Assembly: GCA_054601695.1 (NCBI GenBank)
Contig: BAAHQB010000129.1
Span: forward strand, 124,001 to 188,000
Length of the DNA: 64,000 nucleotides
DNA from: Amorphochlora amoebiformis
Lineage: Eukaryota > Cercozoa > Chlorarachniophyceae
Reading direction: 5' to 3'
The first letter of the stretch is position 1. Every line of letters begins with the position of its first letter. The notes under the pieces were generated by a model. That model saw only the letters and a program-made list of their open reading frames with translations, was not told where the DNA came from and made no database searches. The position numbers and the translations under genes were made by a program. Positions 1-64,000 of this stretch are shown piece after piece.

Positions 1-312
1 ACATAGCGCGTCACTTAGTGTGACAAGTTAATAGTGTGTGACTGTAATACATTTATTCCGTGATATGGCCCCATCATGCCCCCCATAGACCCCATGGTCA
101 CTGTCGGTCACTGTCGGTCACTGTCAGCGAGAAAAGTTGTTCATTGAAATCACGGAAGAATTTTCCAGGAGATAAGAAAATCTGAATTGAAATTACTCAA
201 AAATGATTTCCGTTCATGTTCAGAGATGTTCATCCCTTTTTCTAATCACCTAAATTAAGCCAAGTATTTGGACTGATACGGAAGAATACCATAAATCCAC
301 CAAATTTGTCAA
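1..312 (+). promoter_or_regulatory. Region upstream of the glycosyltransferase gene, with a short tandem repeat
   Basis: This is non-repetitive sequence before the first predicted start codon at 313. At about 96-127 the decamer GGTCACTGTC occurs three times in direct tandem. I recognise no TATA box or known promoter element. Calling it a promoter or 5' UTR is inference from position only. Confidence 0.3.
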
Positions 313-13603
<13,291 letters not shown>

Positions 13604-13915
13604 TTCGGTGGGGCTGGATTTATCTACTTGTAGATATAGTAGATATATTCAGAGGATTACGTGTTCAACTTGGGCTGTTCAGGCGTCCAGTGCGTATGAA
13701 TATAATTTTTATTCTACTGGCAAACCCAACTTGAAAACATAAAAAATTAAAAAAAATTCCGCACTTATATGTGCATATATTACACAAGGTTTATGTACAT
13801 GTATACCCTATATACCATTGTCTCGGTATTAAGATTATATAATGCCCTAGATATATTTCAACTTAGTATATACTGGATATATAGTACCTAGAGAATCTAG
13901 AGAATATATATATAT

Positions 13916-13953
<38 letters not shown>

Positions 13954-14107
13954 TATATGTACATCCCTAGATCCCTCTGCTTTATCTATTAAGGTAGACT
14001 CGAAGCTGTAATTTTCGAAACAACACGTACTGCGACAGCGCTAGTGGAGTGCCGATAAATATTTATGTATATATCTACTAGATCTGGTGTACAGCTCAGT
14101 ATATATA

Positions 14108-14170
<63 letters not shown>

Positions 14171-14832
14171 GCATCTAGATCATAGGCTAGAATATATTGC
14201 GTTAACCCATCACCCGGTGAACTCGTACACGTGCGCGACTCAATTTCACTAGTATCAGTCTATAGCTATATAGGTTACCTAATAGTATCAGTTTATGTAA
14301 TAGTGGTACGTACGTACGTACGTACGTATCATGTGAATCGAACCACGTACTAGACGTAGTTTATTACGTGTGTGTGTATGTACGTACGCATACGTATGTG
14401 CGCGTATCAAGACAATGTGACATACGCGTACTCATATATATCTTACGTACATGTACTACGGTATATCTAGTATATCTATAGATTGTTGTATCATAATGAT
14501 ATAATTATCCAGAGTATACCTCTCCTTGTATCTAAATACTAGAAATAGTATATCATCTGGTATTGATATCAGTCTAGAAGATATCTAGGATATGTCTTAA
14601 TAGATATATGTGTGTATAATATACATATATATATATATATATGTTTCCAGAGCATACATACTCTATATATATATAAGGCATACTAGACACAGATAATACA
14701 TGTACTATACGGCCCAGATGACCATATATAAAACTTACAGTATACAAAACAGAAAAAATCTTGATAATAATCATCTAAATCGAACCATGGGCAGAACAAG
14801 CTTCTTCCGGTTCAAATTCCACCAGATATAAG
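13604..14832. other. Intergenic region between the glycosyltransferase and gene 2
   Basis: Mostly unique, moderately AT-rich sequence with two (TA)n tracts (about 13904-13950 and 14100-14167) and a short (TACG)n run at about 14308-14332. The 5' exon(s) of gene 2 should lie here, because its first recognised exon begins mid-codon, but I could not fix one. Confidence 0.5.
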
Positions 14833-15764
14833 CATTCCGCGGAATCCGAGCTCAACTATTAGATAAAAGAACTACTGAAGACGAACATGAATCCATTGGG
14901 CACGTGTCACTGAGACTTTCGGAGACTCTCGGAGACTCTCGGAGACTTCAGGAGTCAGTTGGTAAGTAAGTACCGGATCGCGACTGCATTAGTATGCAAA
15001 GAATCGGTCTGATTGGTAGTCTGAGGTCCTCAGACCTTACTGTAAACTGCGCTGTCGGAGGTACTCTACTGCTTGTAGGCTCTGACTAGTAATGGGTTTG
15101 GATATCTGGTATTCAATCATTGTAGCCGAGTGTACAGCTGTCATAAATGCTGTTGGGAAGTATCCAGCGATGGGGGTCGATAGGCACAAAGATAAGCGAA
15201 TGGTATAGGTATAGGGTACGGTATGGGCGCTGGATTGTATTGTATGATATATCATTCTGTATGTGTATCATATGCTACGGAAGCTTTTATACCGAGGAGT
15301 GGGTATGTATGAATGTCATATACATTAGGGTATGGTAAATGTATTGCGATGTATATGTAATGTGAGTATACAAATGTATGTGTGTGTGTAGGTATGTTAG
15401 GAGATAAGAAATGCATAATAGACGATTTTCGAATGATAAAAAACAAAGAATGGAGATGTATATATTTCTTTATATGCTCACACACACATATATATTATAT
15501 ATATATATGTACATATATATATATATATATATATATGCATATACATAAAATATATATATACCCACACATATATTTATAAGTGTACATGTATATATACATA
15601 TACAAATGTATATGTGTATATATATACATATATCTATATAAACCAAAGGTTTCTTCGGTGTTCTTTACATTGCCCGCAGAGATCCTAAGTGAAATATACA
15701 TATGCCTATATACACATATATATATCTGTATATATATATATATATACATATATGTGTGTGTATC

Positions 15765-15820
<56 letters not shown>

Positions 15821-15934
15821 CATATACACACATGTAACATGTATGTATACATCAAACCATATATATATACATTTTATATATGTATAGATAATATTTTACA
15901 TGTTCTAGACTCCATATAACCATTCCCTTGGGAA
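14833..15934 (+). CDS. Unidentified protein, at least seven exons, both ends incomplete
   Basis: I do not recognise the family. Exons 14833-14961, 15034-15060, 15138-15202, 15284-15302, 15401-15457, 15649-15688 and 15909-15934 all have AG/GT borders. Phase is unbroken over about 363 nt (about 120 aa), which is hard to get by chance. Visible pieces: [13 protein letters not shown] (acidic, hydrophilic), [40 protein letters not shown] and [18 protein letters not shown]. No membrane segment or known motif is evident. One exon is only 19 nt. At about 14919-14950 an exon contains four near-copies of GGAGACTCTC. The start lacks an ATG, so an upstream exon is missing. The 3' end is lost in TA tracts where the ammonium transporter gene converges. 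The first donor, GTAAGTAAG, is excellent. Confidence 0.5.
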
Positions 15935-15971
15935 GTTTATATTATATATATATATATATATATTGATAGGT

Positions 15972-32593
<16,622 letters not shown>

Positions 32594-33803
32594 CGTATGG
32601 TAGATTAGGGCGGACGAATGAACAAGGGAAAGGCTGCTGGAAAATAATGTCAGAAGGCGAATGATATGGCGGTTGTAAGTTCTCGAACTTCGCAGAAGAG
32701 GGAGCTCATTTGCACTAGTTCAGCAGGAACAAGTGGGTCAGAATCGTTCTTGAATTTCGCCTAAGATGCTCGTGTATTTTCACAAATTCCACTGAAAAAG
32801 TGGCAGAGTTGAGGGCTTCACACCCGCCATTATGGTTCCTTAGGCTACAGCACTCAAACAGAACAAAGCCGGATGTTCGGTCGAATTGGATGATTGACAT
32901 GAAGATTCGTAGAATTTTCGTTGAATTTGCTCTCAGATAACAGCTTTCGGATACGGCGTATGGGACATGGTATATTGAGGGGTGGTGTAAACATGTTTCA
33001 CACGGGAGTCTAGGCTAGTTCACACGCAAACAGTACCATGTCAACGGAGTTTGGTGACCCCGGGATCCGCAAGGCGCGAAGAAAAACGTAGCCGTTATCT
33101 TATCGTTTCACGGTTTCATTGATTGTTTATTACTCTTTATTTGATGAAATTACCCTAAATTATGCGTTTGATCTTTTCGAATTGCACATACGGGTGCCAT
33201 ACGGTCCGTACCGAAAACAGTGCGACTAGGTTTTGTTTTCTTAGGTGATTACGTCAGAAATAACCCATGGCCTCCTCTGTTGCCATTGAAAGTAAATTCT
33301 GAAACGTTAGACACGTGTCGTTTTGGAGACAACCCTGTAGTTACCCGGGTCACTCACCATGACTTTCCTTGGTCAATGACATCTCGCGATGGTCGACATA
33401 CAAACATGCGCCAAACGCATGCTCACGGTTTATTTACTGCGACAGCCAGCCAACTCGATTGCGAAATTCCAAATATTCAAGCCTTTCTGAGCTGAAGCTT
33501 CAAAATAATAACGTTCAGAAAATCCGTTGCCAATCTCACATTCAATTCGAACGGCAAGCTAGCCAGCCAGCGGGCCTCATGAATGCTGAAGCTGTTCAGT
33601 CCCAGTGGCAGGAGAGGATTTCTTTGGTGGGTTTTTCTTTTTTGCGGTACGAGGTCTTTTGGGCTACGAAGGAGTGAACCAACCCCGGGTTAATCGGATG
33701 AGGAGCCGAGGATTTAAAGTTTATGGGATCCGAGGATTCTGAATAATTTTAAAATTTTTCGGCTCCGAATATCCTTGGGTACCGCGATCCTCGGCATCCA
33801 AGA
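32594..33803. promoter_or_regulatory. Divergent intergenic region between the ammonium transporter and NAD kinase
   Basis: About 1.2 kb of non-repetitive sequence with ordinary base composition separates the two start codons and should contain both promoters. Several short open frames cross it (for example 33220-33495 +), but none has recognisable content. I see no canonical TATA element at a convincing position. Confidence 0.4.
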
Positions 33804-48302
<14,499 letters not shown>

Positions 48303-48737
48303 TTGAAATTACCAATACTACTCCGAATGAGTCGAACTTGCTACATCATGTGATTGTCAAGATTATAATGTTACACATAAGAAATTTTTTTGCCGAAATT
48401 ATTTCGAGAAATTTATTAATTTTAAGAACAAGTACGACTGTCTGGCTAAGGATCAGCCTTAGCTCAGATGATAATCTGGTAATAATATGATCGGTACATA
48501 CGACTAGTACTGTGGGTATATATATGCGTAGGCATATCACTAGTATCAGTCGGAAGATATTCACTTATCTAGCTTATCTTGTCTTCAATATGACGATATA
48601 ACAAGATTAGATATATTGATATCTTAATCCAAGATATCCACTTCTCATATCTCCACGCAATATCTCACGTATTAAACTATCGATATCTTCGCACGGTCTC
48701 CCAGCGCGGGGGACAGGGCGGTTCTCCATCCTGCGAT
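48303..48737 (+). promoter_or_regulatory. Short intergenic region between NAD kinase stop and transporter start
   Basis: 435 bp of unique AT-rich sequence without long TA tracts. It must hold the NAD kinase 3' end and the promoter of the next gene. No specific element is recognisable. Confidence 0.4.
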
Positions 48738-63214
<14,477 letters not shown>

Positions 63215-63441
63215 AAAAAAAAATGTGAAGGACATGCTGTGTCACGGCATATCTGGAAGCCCAGTACTACCGGATACTACCCGTCACTACCCGGTACTAC
63301 CGGCAAGTAATCTCCGAGCAATCTCCGGGATCTCTAGCGATCTCGGGCATACCTATCACAACTCTGTCGCAGTGTAGAGATACGTACGTGTCACGCCAAG
63401 TCCAACTATGCCATTTACAACGATGCATTAACAATATATAC

Positions 63442-63487
<46 letters not shown>

Positions 63488-63491
63488 ACGT

Positions 63492-63552
<61 letters not shown>

Positions 63553-63600
63553 TATATAAATATATACAATGGATGCATATATACATATACATAAATGTTA
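63215..63600. other. Sequence downstream of the proposed transporter stop
   Basis: Unique sequence to about 63430, including the short tandem CACTACCCGGTACTACC at about 63270-63300, then two (TA)n tracts. No gene recognised. Confidence 0.4.
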
Positions 63601-63627
63601 AAATAATTCAAACCACCATTCTGCAAA

Positions 63628-64000
63628 CCCTAACTTTAACCCTAACCCTAATCCCAATGTAGCCCTACTAAACCTAACTCTACCCAAACCCTAACCCACA
63701 CCCGGACCCAAACCCTAACCCTAACCCTAGGCCTCACCCTAACCCTAACCCTAACCCTAACCCTAACCATAACCCTAACCCCTAACCCTACCCCAGGCCA
63801 TAACACTCGCAAGCATAGTTCTCTTTGTGCCAAGGTCCGTAATTTGTCTTCTTGAAACCCTAACCCTAGCCCAAGACCTAACGCTCTCTAACGATTGTCA
63901 TCACAACCGCAAAATAACTCTAATCTTAACCTTTACCCTGAGAGTAACCCTGACCATAACCCTAACCCTAACCCTAACCCTGACCCTAACCCTAACCCTA
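63628..64000. repeat. CCCTAA-like array reaching the window edge
   Basis: Degenerate CCCTAA units with unique inserts at about 63785-63855 and 63890-63945. The first insert (after CCCCAG) can read AITLASIVLFVPR, so another exon is possible, but its phase does not fit the transporter chain. Confidence 0.85.

Noticed and set aside
14800-14825. tRNA gene suggested by GGTTCAAATTCC, a B-box-like string
   Set aside because: No matching A box or cloverleaf can be drawn upstream. It most likely is chance sequence near the gene 2 exon.
33220-33677. Plus-strand frames of 91 and 102 codons before NAD kinase
   Set aside because: They overlap in different frames, show no motif and have no phase link to the kinase exons. 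Chance frames in unique DNA are more likely, though an upstream exon cannot be excluded.
63628-64000. Chromosome end (true telomere)
   Set aside because: Units are degenerate, interrupted by unique sequence and similar to many internal arrays. There is no clean terminal run.

Overview
This is a stretch of nuclear DNA from a single-celled eukaryote. It is probably an alga or another protist with TTAGGG-type telomeres, but the sequence does not show the lineage. Most of the window is (TA)n microsatellite, TTAGGG/CCCTAA-like repeat and (CT)n tract. The short non-repetitive islands between them are mostly very small exons (about 18-220 nt, typically 40-80 nt). I joined these islands by hand, requiring an AG acceptor, a GT donor and codon phase that carries through each junction. 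Five protein genes emerge, with about 5.9 kb coding in 64 kb. All boundaries are hand-made predictions without transcript evidence.

Layout: (1) 313-13603 (+), a predicted type II membrane glycosyltransferase (about 468 aa, 12 exons). (2) 14833 to at least 15934 (+), an unidentified gene of at least seven phase-consistent exons. (3) 16119-32593 (-), a complete ammonium transporter (26 exons, 547-569 aa) that converges on gene 2. (4) 33804-48302 (+), a complete NAD kinase (17 exons, 384 aa, arginine-rich possible mitochondrial presequence), divergent from the transporter. (5) 48738 to about 63214 (+), a 12-helix transporter of the MFS_1-like type (about 22 exons), starting about 435 bp after the NAD kinase stop. 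The genes sit close together and nearly all the bulk is intronic. I see no shared pathway among them.

The most unusual feature recurs in every gene with a confident exon chain: splice-junction reiteration. Beside many real exons, the adjoining intron holds a tandem series of 1-10 partial copies of the exon end, with its splice site and some flanking intron, separated by (TA)n. Copies of an exon's 5' end with the acceptor lie in the upstream intron. Copies of its 3' end with the donor lie in the downstream intron. A few copies are inverted. The phase-consistent chains skip the copies, so the spliceosome must pass many near-perfect decoy sites.

Two further regularities appear. All seven long CT/GA tracts are pyrimidine-rich on the sense strand of their host gene. 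The telomere-like repeats lie inside introns, often CCCTAAC in sense just upstream of an acceptor. Long TA/LT/SL-rich open frames are read-through of repeats and are not listed as genes.
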